Source: Paraclostridium ghonii
GTDB lineage: Bacteria > Bacillota > Clostridia > Peptostreptococcales > Peptostreptococcaceae
NCBI RefSeq assembly: GCF_023653455.1
Contig: NZ_JAKEDR010000059.1
Location: 1 to 17,090, forward strand
Direction of reading: 5' to 3'
DNA: 17,090 bases
Below, piece after piece: positions 8,103 to 15,097 of this stretch (within the stretch, counting starts at the first letter, position 1; each line of letters begins with the position of its first letter). Made by a program: the position numbers and the translations under genes. The notes beneath the pieces are model-generated. The model saw only the letters and a list, made by a program, of their open reading frames with translations, had not been told where the DNA came from and searched no databases.

Positions 8103-8138
8103 ATTTAGAATAATGAATAGAGAAATTATACTTAAATA

Positions 8139-8147
8139 TGATATAAT
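8139..8147 (+). promoter_or_regulatory. Possible extended -10 promoter for the LacI-family regulator gene
   Basis: TGATATAAT contains a perfect TATAAT (8142-8147) preceded by the extended TGn motif. No good -35 box is seen at the right distance. Transcription would start near 8154, giving a leader of about 58 bases. Confidence 0.4.
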
Positions 8148-8211
8148 AATTAAACATGATTAGATATATAATTATATAAATAACAAATAAAAAATATTGA
8201 GGGTATCTAGT

Positions 8212-9216
8212 ATGATTAAAGTAACTATAAAAGATGTTGCAAAAGAAGCGGGTGTTGCAACTTCTACAGTGTCTAGAGTTTTATCTAATAATCCTAAGAT
8301 AAGTCAAGAAACTAAGGATAAAGTTAATGAAGCTATAAAAAATTTAAACTATAAGCCTAATGCAATAGCTAGAAGTTTAGCAAATAATAAAACAAAAATA
8401 TTAGGAGTAGTTTTACCTAGTGAGGCAGATGATTTACTTACAAATCCATTTTTTATAAATGCTATGAAGGGTATGAGCATTTATGCACAAAATAAAAATT
8501 ATTATATTACGTATGTATTTACAAAAGACGGGAATAAAGAATTTGAAAGTATAAAAGAAATTACTAATACAAATTTAATAGAAGGAATTATATTGCTGAG
8601 GGTAAATGAAAATGATGAAAGTATTAAATTATTAAAGGATATAGAATTTCCATTTGTTGCGATTGGAAGACCTGAAAAAACAGATGATATATTATGGGTA
8701 GATAATGATAATTTTCAAGCTATGTATAATGTAGTTAATAAGCTTATTCAAAAAGGTCATAAAAAAATAGGTTTTATAGGAGCTATAAAAACTTTAAATA
8801 TGTCAAAGGATAGATTAAAAGGGTATAAGATGGCCCTAGAAGTTAATGGGATAAGTTATGATGAACAATTGGTTGTACATAAATCGTTATTTAAAGAAAA
8901 TCAAGGATATGATGCAGCTAAAGAGCTATTAAATAAAAATAAAGTTACAGCTATTGTAACAACTGATGATTTACTAGCATTCGGAGCAGGACAATTACTA
9001 AATGAAGAAAGATTAGATTATATATCGTTAGTTGGATTTAATAACATTCAACTTTCTAAGTATCAAACTCCCCCATTATCATCTGTAGATATAAACGCAG
9101 ATGAGTTAGGATATTATGCAGCTAAATTACTTATTGAAAAATTAGAAAATGAAGATAGTTTAAACACACATTATATCGTAAATACAGAGTTTATAGAACG
9201 GGAATCTTTTAAATAA
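8212..9216 (+). CDS. LacI-family transcriptional regulator, probable maltose/alpha-glucoside repressor
   Basis: A 334-residue sugar-responsive DNA-binding regulator. The ATG at 8212 is preferred over the in-frame TTG at 8197, since GAGGG (8199-8203) serves as the ribosome site. The N-terminal helix-turn-helix is typical of LacI (VTIKDVAKEAGVATSTVSRV at residues 4-23), followed by the hinge helix with PNAIARSLAN near 50-59. The remainder is a periplasmic-binding-protein-like effector domain, with the usual endings of GFNN and a ...PPLSSVDINADELG... stretch. Length is normal for the family. It precedes a maltose-type PTS operon in the same direction. Two matching palindromes, TGCAA-N4-TTGCA, lie between it and that operon and are the likely binding sites. 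By context it corresponds to MalR of lactic acid bacteria. That specific assignment is inferred; family membership is certain. Confidence 0.92.
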   Translation: MIKVTIKDVAKEAGVATSTVSRVLSNNPKISQETKDKVNEAIKNLNYKPNAIARSLANNKTKILGVVLPSEADDLLTNPFFINAMKGMSIYAQNKNYYITYVFTKDGNKEFESIKEITNTNLIEGIILLRVNENDESIKLLKDIEFPFVAIGRPEKTDDILWVDNDNFQAMYNVVNKLIQKGHKKIGFIGAIKTLNMSKDRLKGYKMALEVNGISYDEQLVVHKSLFKENQGYDAAKELLNKNKVTAIVTTDDLLAFGAGQLLNEERLDYISLVGFNNIQLSKYQTPPLSSVDINADELGYYAAKLLIEKLENEDSLNTHYIVNTEFIERESFK

Positions 9217-9217
9217 A

Positions 9218-9262
9218 TTTTATATAGGATATTTGATTTTACCTAATATATCCTATATAAAA
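9218..9262. terminator. Hairpin after the LacI-family gene, possible terminator
   Basis: A perfect 15-bp inverted repeat, arms 9218-9232 and 9248-9262, starts one base after the stop codon and has a 15-base loop. It lacks a T run after the 3' arm, so termination may be weak and some transcripts could continue into the PTS operon. Confidence 0.45.
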
Positions 9263-9267
9263 ACCAC

Positions 9268-9287
9268 CTGTGCAAATGGTTGCACAG
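9268..9287. promoter_or_regulatory. Upstream LacI-family operator (O1)
   Basis: CTGTGCAA and TTGCACAG are perfect 8-bp arms around ATGG. The core TGCAA-N4-TTGCA at 9271-9284 is shared with the palindrome at 9418-9433. It lies about 49 bp upstream of the -35 box of the PTS promoter. Confidence 0.65.
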
Positions 9288-9335
9288 AATAAAGGCTAGT
9301 GTATTATAAAATTTAACAAAAAAGACATAAAAACC

Positions 9336-9364
9336 TTGAAAACATTTTCACTGCATGGTATAAT
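9336..9364 (+). promoter_or_regulatory. Promoter of the maltose PTS operon
   Basis: TTGAAA (9336-9341) and TATAAT (9359-9364) have a 17-bp spacer, and TGG immediately before the -10 box gives an extended -10. Transcription should start near 9371, giving a leader of about 107 bases that contains the second operator. Confidence 0.75.
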
Positions 9365-9417
9365 TTCCTTATAATAAGGGTGGGAAATAATGAAATTATA
9401 TATTTTTTTACCGTTTA

Positions 9418-9433
9418 ATGCAATCGATTGCAT
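9418..9433. promoter_or_regulatory. Downstream LacI-family operator (O2), cre-like
   Basis: ATGCAATCGATTGCAT is a perfect 16-bp palindrome with a central CG, the classic LacI/CcpA-type operator form. It matches the catabolite-responsive element consensus TGWAANCGNTWNCA at all but the third position, so CcpA could also bind. It lies at about +48 to +63 of the predicted transcript. Confidence 0.75.
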
Positions 9434-9477
9434 GAATTAGGAGTAATGTTTAAATTTAAAAAGGAGATGAGTTTAAA

Positions 9478-11133
9478 ATGAGTAGTAAAACAAAATTAAT
9501 TTCATTTGATTTTTGGCAAAAGTTTGGAAAAGCGTTATTAGTAGTTATAGCTGTCATGCCAGCAGCTGGACTTATGGTTTCTATAGGAAAACTTATAGGA
9601 ATGACATCTGATGCTCATTTAATTATGATTACAGCAAAAGTTGTAGAAGATATAGGATGGGGAATAATTGGAAATCTACATATACTATTTGCAGTTGCAA
9701 TTGGAGGTTCTTGGGCAAAAGAGAGAGCTGGAGGTGCTTTTGCAGCTATAATTGCATTTATATTAGTAAATCGTATAACGGGAGTTTTACTTGGAGTAAC
9801 ACCCGACATGCTTTTAGATCCTCAAGCAACAGTAACATCTTTAACAGGATCTACACTTTTGGTTAAGGATTACTTCACATCTATATTGGGTGCACCAGCT
9901 CTTAACATGGGCGTATTTGTTGGTATAATATCAGGATTTATGGGGGCTGTACTTTACAATAAATTCTATAATTTTGATAAATTGCCTACAGCTTTAGCAT
10001 TTTTCAACGGAAAACGTTTCGTACCGTTTGTTGTTATAATAGGATCTGTAATATGTGCAATTATATTAGCTATAGTATGGCCATTTGCGCAAGGAGCTTT
10101 AAATGCTTTTGGTGTGTGGATAGCTTCATCTAAAGATACAGCTCCAGTATTAGCGCCATTTGTATATGGAACACTTGAGAGATTATTATTACCATTTGGA
10201 CTTCATCATATGATAACAGTTCCTATGAATTATACTGAATTAGGAGGAGTATACCATATTGCTACAGGAGCAGCTGCAGGGACTGCAGTTGCAGGGCAAG
10301 ATCCATTATGGCTTGCATGGATAACAGATTTAATAAACTTTAAATCTGCAGGAGATATGGCATCATATAATGAATTATTAACAAGTGTAACACCAGCTCG
10401 TTTTAAGGCAGGTCAAGTTATATTATCAACTGCATCGCTTGCTGGTATATCTTTAGCAATGTACAAAAACGTAGATAAAGACAAAACTAAAAATTATAAA
10501 CCAATATTTATATCTGCTATGTTAGCATGTTTCTTAACAGGTGTTACTGAACCTATAGAATTTATGTTTATGTTTATATCACCAGTTTTATATGTAGTCT
10601 ATGCAATTCTTACAGGTCTTGCATTTGCACTTGCAGATATAATTCACTTAAGGGTTCATGCTTTTGGATTTATAGAGTTTCTAACTCGTACTCCAATGCT
10701 TATAAAAGCAGGGCTTACGATGGATTTAATTAACTTCTTTATATCATGTGTTGTATTTTTCTTACTAAACTTTACAATATTCAATTTCTTAATTAAAAAG
10801 TTTGATATAGCAACTCCAGGTCGTAAAGGAAATTATATAGATGAAAGCAATGAAGAAGAAAATAAAAAAACAAACACTGATAATATAGATCAAGATGTAC
10901 TTTCAAGTAAAATAATAAACTTGCTTGGAGGAGCTCAAAATATAGAAGATGTAGATGCATGTATGACTAGATTAAGAGTAACAGTAAAAGATGTAAGTTT
11001 AGTTGGAAGTGAAAAAGATTGGAAATCACTTGGAGCATTAGGTCTTATTGTAAAAGATAGAGGAGTACAAGCAATATATGGCCCAAAAGCAGATGTTTTA
11101 AAGTCAAATATATTAGATATGTTAGGAGTGTAG
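9478..11133 (+). CDS. PTS alpha-glucoside/maltose-type transporter subunit IICB
   Basis: A 551-residue inner-membrane sugar permease and phosphotransferase of the glucose-maltose PTS family. It has a strong ribosome site, AAGGAG at 9461-9466. The IIC domain covers about residues 10-440, with many hydrophobic segments starting at FGKALLVVIAVMPAAGLMVS and the family motif GVTEPIEF at 355-362. A charged linker (about 447-465) leads to a C-terminal IIB domain carrying the phospho-cysteine Cys495 in DACMTRLRV. There is no IIA domain, so phosphate must come from a IIA protein encoded elsewhere. Length and order fit the MalX/AglA/MalT type. The downstream phosphatase, alpha-glucosidase and acetyltransferase genes point to maltose or a related alpha-glucoside as substrate, imported as the 6'-phosphate. 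Two LacI-type operators flank its promoter. Substrate is inferred from context; the PTS type is seen directly. Confidence 0.92.
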   Translation: MSSKTKLISFDFWQKFGKALLVVIAVMPAAGLMVSIGKLIGMTSDAHLIMITAKVVEDIGWGIIGNLHILFAVAIGGSWAKERAGGAFAAIIAFILVNRITGVLLGVTPDMLLDPQATVTSLTGSTLLVKDYFTSILGAPALNMGVFVGIISGFMGAVLYNKFYNFDKLPTALAFFNGKRFVPFVVIIGSVICAIILAIVWPFAQGALNAFGVWIASSKDTAPVLAPFVYGTLERLLLPFGLHHMITVPMNYTELGGVYHIATGAAAGTAVAGQDPLWLAWITDLINFKSAGDMASYNELLTSVTPARFKAGQVILSTASLAGISLAMYKNVDKDKTKNYKPIFISAMLACFLTGVTEPIEFMFMFISPVLYVVYAILTGLAFALADIIHLRVHAFGFIEFLTRTPMLIKAGLTMDLINFFISCVVFFLLNFTIFNFLIKKFDIATPGRKGNYIDESNEEENKKTNTDNIDQDVLSSKIINLLGGAQNIEDVDACMTRLRVTVKDVSLVGSEKDWKSLGALGLIVKDRGVQAIYGPKADVLKSNILDMLGV

Positions 11134-11137
11134 AACG

Positions 11138-11926
11138 TTGAAACTTTTAACACTAAACTGTCATTCATGGCAAGAAGATAATCAAATTGAAAAAATATCT
11201 TATATAGCTAAAGTTATTAATGAAAAAGATTATGATGTTATAGCTCTACAAGAGGTTAGTCAATTAATATGTTCAGGTATAGCTTATAATAATGTAAAAG
11301 TAGATAACTTTGCTTTATTACTTCAAGATGAATTAAAAAAACTTGGAAATGAGAAATACACTTTCTATTGGAATGTTGCTCATATAGGTTATGATATATA
11401 TGAGGAGGGGCTTTGTCTTATGACAAAGCTTCCTGTAATTGAAAAAGAAAGTTTTAATATTTCTAAAAGTAATGATATTGCATTTTGGAAAAGTAGAAAA
11501 ATAGTTAAATTAAATGTACTTTATAATAAAAAAGAAGTTAGTTTATATTCATGTCATTTAGGATGGTGGAATGATGATGAAGAACCTTTTAAGGATCAAT
11601 TTAATGAGCTTTTTAAAAAAATAAAACACGATAATATTGCATTTGTAATGGGAGACTTTAACAACAATGCAAATGTAAGAAATGAAGGTTATGATTATAT
11701 TTGTCAAAAACTTTTTGATACTTATAAATTATCAAAAAATAAAGATGTAGGTATAACGGTAGAAGGTAAAATTGCTGGATGGGATGAAAATAAAGAAAAT
11801 TTAAGATTAGATTTAGTACTTACAAATAAAGTAATTAAAGTAGAAAGTTCTAATGTGATTTTTAATGGGATAAATAAAGAGGTAGTATCAGATCATTATG
11901 GGGTAGAGGTAGTTGTGAAGATATAG
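11138..11926 (+). CDS. mapP: Endonuclease/exonuclease/phosphatase-fold protein, probable maltose-6'-phosphate phosphatase
   Basis: A 262-residue soluble metal-dependent phosphoesterase. The TTG start at 11138 is supported by AGGAG at 11124-11128, which lies inside the end of the PTS gene; the two genes are only 4 bp apart and are probably translationally coupled. Motifs of the fold are all present: LTLNCH with Asn7, ALQEV with the metal ligand Glu39, SCHLGWW with His140, GDFN with Asp173 and Asn175, and SDH at 251-253 near the C-terminus. No signal peptide is seen, so it should act in the cytoplasm and not as a secreted nuclease. In Enterococcus faecalis, MapP is encoded with the maltose PTS and removes phosphate from maltose 6'-phosphate. 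The same neighbourhood here makes that role more likely than DNA cleavage. The stop codon TAG uses the first base of the inverted-repeat element that follows. Confidence 0.8.
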   Translation: MKLLTLNCHSWQEDNQIEKISYIAKVINEKDYDVIALQEVSQLICSGIAYNNVKVDNFALLLQDELKKLGNEKYTFYWNVAHIGYDIYEEGLCLMTKLPVIEKESFNISKSNDIAFWKSRKIVKLNVLYNKKEVSLYSCHLGWWNDDEEPFKDQFNELFKKIKHDNIAFVMGDFNNNANVRNEGYDYICQKLFDTYKLSKNKDVGITVEGKIAGWDENKENLRLDLVLTNKVIKVESSNVIFNGINKEVVSDHYGVEVVVKI

Positions 11927-12035
11927 TTTCTAGAAGTGGATTTTGGGATAATACAGTTGTTTCCTTCACACAAGGTACAAAAAACGTACCTTAAGTGTTT
12001 CGTCAACAGATATATTATCCCAAAATCATAGAAAC
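11926..12035. mobile_element. 110-bp inverted-repeat element, MITE-like, between mapP and the glucosidase gene
   Basis: The ends are inverted repeats: GTTTCTA (11926-11932) with TAGAAAC (12029-12035), then a perfect 15-bp pair GATTTTGGGATAATA (11939-11953) with its complement at 12013-12027. The left arm has five extra bases between the two blocks. The centre holds a smaller hairpin, AAGGTAC (11972-11978) with GTACCTT (11986-11992). The direct repeat GATATA flanks the element exactly at 11920-11925 and 12036-12041, as a target duplication would. Removing the element and one copy of GATATA gives AAG ATA TAA, which restores a stop codon at the same place in mapP. It has no coding capacity. Alternatively it is a long RNA hairpin that shapes operon mRNA; no T run follows, so it is not an ordinary terminator. 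Confidence 0.55.
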
Positions 12036-12078
12036 GATATAAGAAAAAGAAAATGGAAATTTATGGAGGTTGATATAT

Positions 12079-13743
12079 ATGAAGAAAACTTGGTGGAAAG
12101 AAGCTGTTGCGTATCAAGTGTATCCTAGGAGTTTTAATGATTCTAATGGTGATGGAATTGGGGATTTAAGAGGGATTATACAAAAACTAGATTATATAAA
12201 AGATTTAGGTATAGACGTTATATGGGTTTCTCCTTTTTACAAATCTCCTAATGATGATAATGGATATGATATAAGTGATTATAGAGATATTATGGATGAA
12301 TTTGGAGATATGAAAGACTTTGATGAACTATTAGATGAAGTTCACAAAAGAGATATGAAATTAATAATTGATCTAGTTATAAATCATACTAGTGACGAGC
12401 ATCCTTGGTTTATTGAGTCTAGATATTCAAAAAACAGTCCAAAGAGAGATTGGTATATATGGAGAGATGGAAAGGGTGACAAAGAGCCAAACAATTGGGA
12501 AAGTATATTTGGAGGATCTGCTTGGGTTAAGGATGAATTAACAGATCAATATTACTTACATCTTTTTACTAAAAAACAGCCAGATTTAAACTGGAAAAAT
12601 GAAGATATGAGATTAGCTATATACGATATGATGAACTGGTGGTTAGAAAAAGGCATAGATGGATTTAGGGTGGATGCAATTAGTCATATAAATAAAGAAA
12701 AAGGTCTTTTAGACATGCCAAACCCAGATAGTTTAAAATATGTATCTTGTTTTGAAAAACATATGAACGTAGAAGGAATTCACAAGTACTTAAAAGACAT
12801 AAAAGAAAATACGTATGGAAATTATGATGTTATGACTGTAGGAGAAGCTAATGGGGTAACTCCTGAAGATGCTCATCTTTGGGTTTCAGAAAAAGAAGGA
12901 AAGTTCGATATGGTATTCCAATTTGAACATTTAGATTTGTGGAGTAACAATACTGATAAAAAACTTGATCTAGTTGAGTTTAAAAAGATATTAAGCAAGT
13001 GGCAAACGAATTTACATGGAGTGGGATGGAATGCATTGTTTATAGAAAATCATGATATACCAAGAATTGTATCAATGTTAGGCAATGATAAAGATTATTG
13101 GTATGAAAGCTCTACATGTTTAGGTCTTATGTATTTTATGCAAGAAGGAACTCCTTTTATATACCAAGGGCAAGAAATAGGTATGACAAATGTAGAATTT
13201 GAAAATATTGAAGATTACAATGATGTAAAAACAAAGAACAATTATTACATAGGTTTAGATTCTGGAGAAAATCATAAAGAACTTATGAAAAAAGCGTGTA
13301 GATTATCAAGAGATAATGCAAGAACTCCTATGCAATGGCAAAATAATGATTATGGAGGATTTAGTAATTCAAAACCATGGATAGGTATAAACCCAAATTA
13401 TAGAGAGATAAATGTTGAGAATCAATTAACAGATAAAAAATCTATATTAAACTTTTATAAAAATATGATTAAGATTAGAAAACAAAATGAAGCTTTAATA
13501 TATGGTGAGTATAGGTTGATATTAGAAAATGATAAAAAGATATATGCATATGAAAGAGTATTAGGGGATAGTAAGTTTTTAGTAATTACTAATATGTCTA
13601 ATGATAATGTTTTATATAATTATGAGAAAGTAAAGTTAAACTACAAAAATTTAATTTTATCTAATATGAATATAAAAGAACATGGCATAATAAGTTCCTT
13701 TGAATTAAAACCATGGGAGTGTAGATTATATAAAATACAATAA
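12079..13743 (+). CDS. GH13 alpha-glucosidase (oligo-1,6-glucosidase/maltase type, subfamily 31-like)
   Basis: A 554-residue cytoplasmic glycoside hydrolase that releases glucose from short alpha-glucosides. The ATG at 12079 follows GGAGGT (12065-12070) at 8 bases; the in-frame TTG at 12070 overlaps that site and is rejected. The N-terminus ([15 protein letters not shown]) and the calcium-type loop [10 protein letters not shown] are typical. Catalytic residues are visible: nucleophile Asp199 in GFRVDAI, acid/base Glu256 in VGEANG, and Asp326 in ENHDIPR. The residue after the nucleophile is Ala200; isomaltases usually have Val there, whereas Ala or Thr goes with alpha-1,4 preference, so maltose is a likely substrate. 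There is no signal peptide. Length is normal. It lies 152 bp after mapP, with a 110-bp inserted element between them, and just before an acetyltransferase gene. Confidence 0.92.
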   Translation: MKKTWWKEAVAYQVYPRSFNDSNGDGIGDLRGIIQKLDYIKDLGIDVIWVSPFYKSPNDDNGYDISDYRDIMDEFGDMKDFDELLDEVHKRDMKLIIDLVINHTSDEHPWFIESRYSKNSPKRDWYIWRDGKGDKEPNNWESIFGGSAWVKDELTDQYYLHLFTKKQPDLNWKNEDMRLAIYDMMNWWLEKGIDGFRVDAISHINKEKGLLDMPNPDSLKYVSCFEKHMNVEGIHKYLKDIKENTYGNYDVMTVGEANGVTPEDAHLWVSEKEGKFDMVFQFEHLDLWSNNTDKKLDLVEFKKILSKWQTNLHGVGWNALFIENHDIPRIVSMLGNDKDYWYESSTCLGLMYFMQEGTPFIYQGQEIGMTNVEFENIEDYNDVKTKNNYYIGLDSGENHKELMKKACRLSRDNARTPMQWQNNDYGGFSNSKPWIGINPNYREINVENQLTDKKSILNFYKNMIKIRKQNEALIYGEYRLILENDKKIYAYERVLGDSKFLVITNMSNDNVLYNYEKVKLNYKNLILSNMNIKEHGIISSFELKPWECRLYKIQ

Positions 13744-13754
13744 GGAGTATTTAT

Positions 13755-14306
13755 ATGACTGAAAAAGAAAAAATGTTAAAAGGAGATGCATATATTGCAT
13801 CTGATCCAGATTTAGTAAAAGATAGGCAACAAGCTAGGATATTAACGAGATTATACAATCAAACAATAGTAACTGATGAGTATACAAAGGCAGAAATTTT
13901 AAAAAAATTACTTGGGTCTACGGGGGAAAATGTATATATAGAACCTAATTTTAAATGCGACTATGGATATAATATTCATTTAGGAGAAAATTTTTATGCT
14001 AATTTTGATTGTATAATGTTAGATGTATGTGAAATTAAAATTGGAAAAAATGCTATGCTAGCACCAAATGTTCAAATATACACTGCATATCATCCTATAG
14101 ATTCAAAACTAAGAATTTCAGGAATTGAATATGGTTCACCTGTAACAATAGGAGATAATGTATGGATAGGTGGAGGGGCTATAATAAACCCTGGAGTAAA
14201 TATAGGAGATAATGTTGTAATAGGATCTGGAAGTGTTGTTACAAAAGATATACCTTCTAATTGTGTAGCAGTAGGGAATCCATGCAAAGTAATAAAAAAT
14301 ATATAA
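13755..14306 (+). CDS. maa: Maltose O-acetyltransferase-type sugar acetyltransferase
   Basis: A 183-residue left-handed beta-helix acetyltransferase that moves acetyl from acetyl-CoA to a sugar hydroxyl in the cytoplasm. It has the Mac-type N-terminus ([18 protein letters not shown], with [12 protein letters not shown] following) and hexapeptide repeats from about residue 60, including [20 protein letters not shown] and [14 protein letters not shown]. The catalytic histidine is His113 in YTAYHPID. Length is usual for LacA/Maa enzymes. The ribosome site AGGAG (13743-13747) overlaps the stop of the glucosidase gene, with an 11-bp gap, so it is the last gene of the maltose operon. Such enzymes are thought to acetylate surplus sugars for export or detoxification. 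Galactoside acetyltransferase is the alternative name; the operon favours maltose or glucose as acceptor. Confidence 0.88.
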   Translation: MTEKEKMLKGDAYIASDPDLVKDRQQARILTRLYNQTIVTDEYTKAEILKKLLGSTGENVYIEPNFKCDYGYNIHLGENFYANFDCIMLDVCEIKIGKNAMLAPNVQIYTAYHPIDSKLRISGIEYGSPVTIGDNVWIGGGAIINPGVNIGDNVVIGSGSVVTKDIPSNCVAVGNPCKVIKNI

Positions 14307-14355
14307 TATAAAAAGTAATGACTATCTATTATTAAGATAGTCATTACTTTTTATA
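14307..14355. terminator. Bidirectional terminator shared by the maltose operon and tetR
   Basis: A perfect 21-bp inverted repeat has arms 14307-14327 and 14335-14355 around a 7-base loop, with AAAAA/TTTTT near the base of the stem on both strands. It starts right after the acetyltransferase stop codon. The stop of the convergent regulator gene (14322-14324) lies inside it. Confidence 0.9.
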
Positions 14356-14933
14356 ACGGAATTCGAAATGGCTGTTATTAAAGTAGATACAATACAAGCT
14401 AACTCATAAGGTGTTTCATCCATACCATCCTCAAGCCATTTAGATATAATTCCAATATGAATAGAGGTTGCTGTTTCAATTAAATATTTCATAGGAATAC
14501 AAAATGAAGATGTAGTTTTAATTAAAGATATATTTTTTATTAACTCTTCAATTAAACTTTTAAATTTAAATTGGAAATTTAAATCTCCATTCCCTCCTAA
14601 AACAACTTTTACAAATTCTGAATTTTTTTCGATGCACTCATAAATACAAGTTAAAAAAGGAATTATAGTATTTTCATCTTGAATAGGCAAAGATTCTAGG
14701 TTAAATGTTTTAAATGCATTAGATAATACGTCTTTTATTTCATTTAATATTTCATCTTGGCTCTGTTCTAACAAATCATACTTATCCATATAGTGAAGGT
14801 AGAATGTGGCTCTATTAATATTTGCCTTTTCTGTAATATCTTTTATTGTTATTTTATCAAATGGTTTTTCTTTCATCAAAACGGTTAGAGACTCTTTGAT
14901 TACACTTCTTGTTTTTAAAATTCTTCTATCCAT
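14322..14933 (-). CDS. TetR/AcrR-family transcriptional regulator
   Basis: A 203-residue repressor. The start at 14933 is chosen because the minus strand has AAAAGGAG ending seven bases before it; the in-frame upstream ATG lies within the leader and lacks such a site. The N-terminal helix-turn-helix occupies about residues 10-55, with FDKITIKDITEKANINRATF and YLHYMDKYDLLE, the classic TetR signature. The C-terminal part, about 130 residues, is helical and resembles the YbiH/DhaS type of ligand or partner-binding domain, though this was not tested. It is divergent from an ABC-2 exporter operon and 164 bp separate the two start codons. Two inverted repeats in that gap are likely operators, so it probably represses both itself and the exporter. 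The inducer is unknown. Confidence 0.9.
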   Translation of the reverse strand: MDRRILKTRSVIKESLTVLMKEKPFDKITIKDITEKANINRATFYLHYMDKYDLLEQSQDEILNEIKDVLSNAFKTFNLESLPIQDENTIIPFLTCIYECIEKNSEFVKVVLGGNGDLNFQFKFKSLIEELIKNISLIKTTSSFCIPMKYLIETATSIHIGIISKWLEDGMDETPYELACIVSTLITAISNSVIKSNDYLNNR

Positions 14934-14973
14934 AAAATTTCTCCTTTTAATAAAAATTAATAGACATATATAT

Positions 14974-15001
14974 GAAATGTGTTTACTAATAAACACATTT
15001 C
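14974..15001. promoter_or_regulatory. Inverted repeat in the tetR leader, possible TetR operator
   Basis: The arms GAAATGTGTTTA (14974-14985) and TAAACACATTTC (14990-15001) are exact reverse complements with spacer CTAA. This 28-bp palindrome would lie inside the tetR leader, downstream of the predicted tetR transcription start. In RNA it could also form a hairpin about 40 bases before the start codon. Confidence 0.55.
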
Positions 15002-15014
15002 TTCTTTTTAATTA

Positions 15015-15048
15015 TTGTTATATATTATTACTTTATTATAATTATAAT
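15015..15048 (+). promoter_or_regulatory. Promoter of the ABC exporter operon
   Basis: TTGTTA at 15015-15020 has TATAAT at 15037-15042 after a 16-bp spacer; a second TATAAT follows directly at 15043-15048. Transcription should start near 15050, just before the palindrome at 15056-15078. Confidence 0.5.
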
Positions 15049-15063
15049 ATGAACATTAATCAA
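15035..15063 (-). promoter_or_regulatory. Probable divergent promoter of the tetR gene
   Basis: On the minus strand TTGATT (15063 to 15058) and TATAAT (15040 to 15035) are separated by 17 bp. The -35 box lies within the palindrome at 15056-15078, and the -10 box overlaps that of the exporter promoter on the other strand. Confidence 0.45.
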
Positions 15064-15078
15064 CACAATGTTGATTAA
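15056..15078. promoter_or_regulatory. Palindrome between exporter promoter and start codon, probable TetR operator
   Basis: TTAATCAACA (15056-15065) and TGTTGATTAA (15069-15078) are perfect 10-bp arms with spacer CAA. The site covers the predicted exporter start region and the -35 box of the divergent tetR promoter, an ideal place to repress both. Confidence 0.65.
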
Positions 15079-15097
15079 ATTAAAAAGGAGGAGTAAT

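Noticed and set aside
7954..8163. Open frame of 69 codons through the GC-rich island
   Set aside because: It begins with TTG, has no ribosome site, and its arginine- and serine-rich product reflects the repeat composition. The segment is better described as a structured or repeated non-coding element.
9446..9481. Eleven-codon leader peptide frame overlapping the PTS start codon (stop TGA overlaps ATG)
   Set aside because: AGGAG is only two bases from its ATG, too close for efficient initiation, and the frame is Lys/Phe codons in an AT-rich leader. The overlap is probably chance.
11138..11926. Secreted nuclease or sphingomyelinase, which share this fold
   Set aside because: There is no signal peptide, the protein is short, and it is coupled to a sugar PTS gene. 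A cytoplasmic sugar phosphatase fits better.
11926..12035. The long inverted repeat as an ordinary terminator between mapP and the glucosidase gene
   Set aside because: No T run follows the 3' arm, the loop is long and internally structured, and the operon continues downstream. Exact flanking direct repeats fit an insertion better.
8212..14306. A trehalose operon in place of a maltose operon
   Set aside because: The regulator is LacI-type, the permease resembles the MalX/AglA type, and a separate phosphatase-fold gene is present. A trehalose locus would normally have a GntR-type TreR and a phosphotrehalase acting on the phosphorylated sugar. The GH13 enzyme alone does not settle it.
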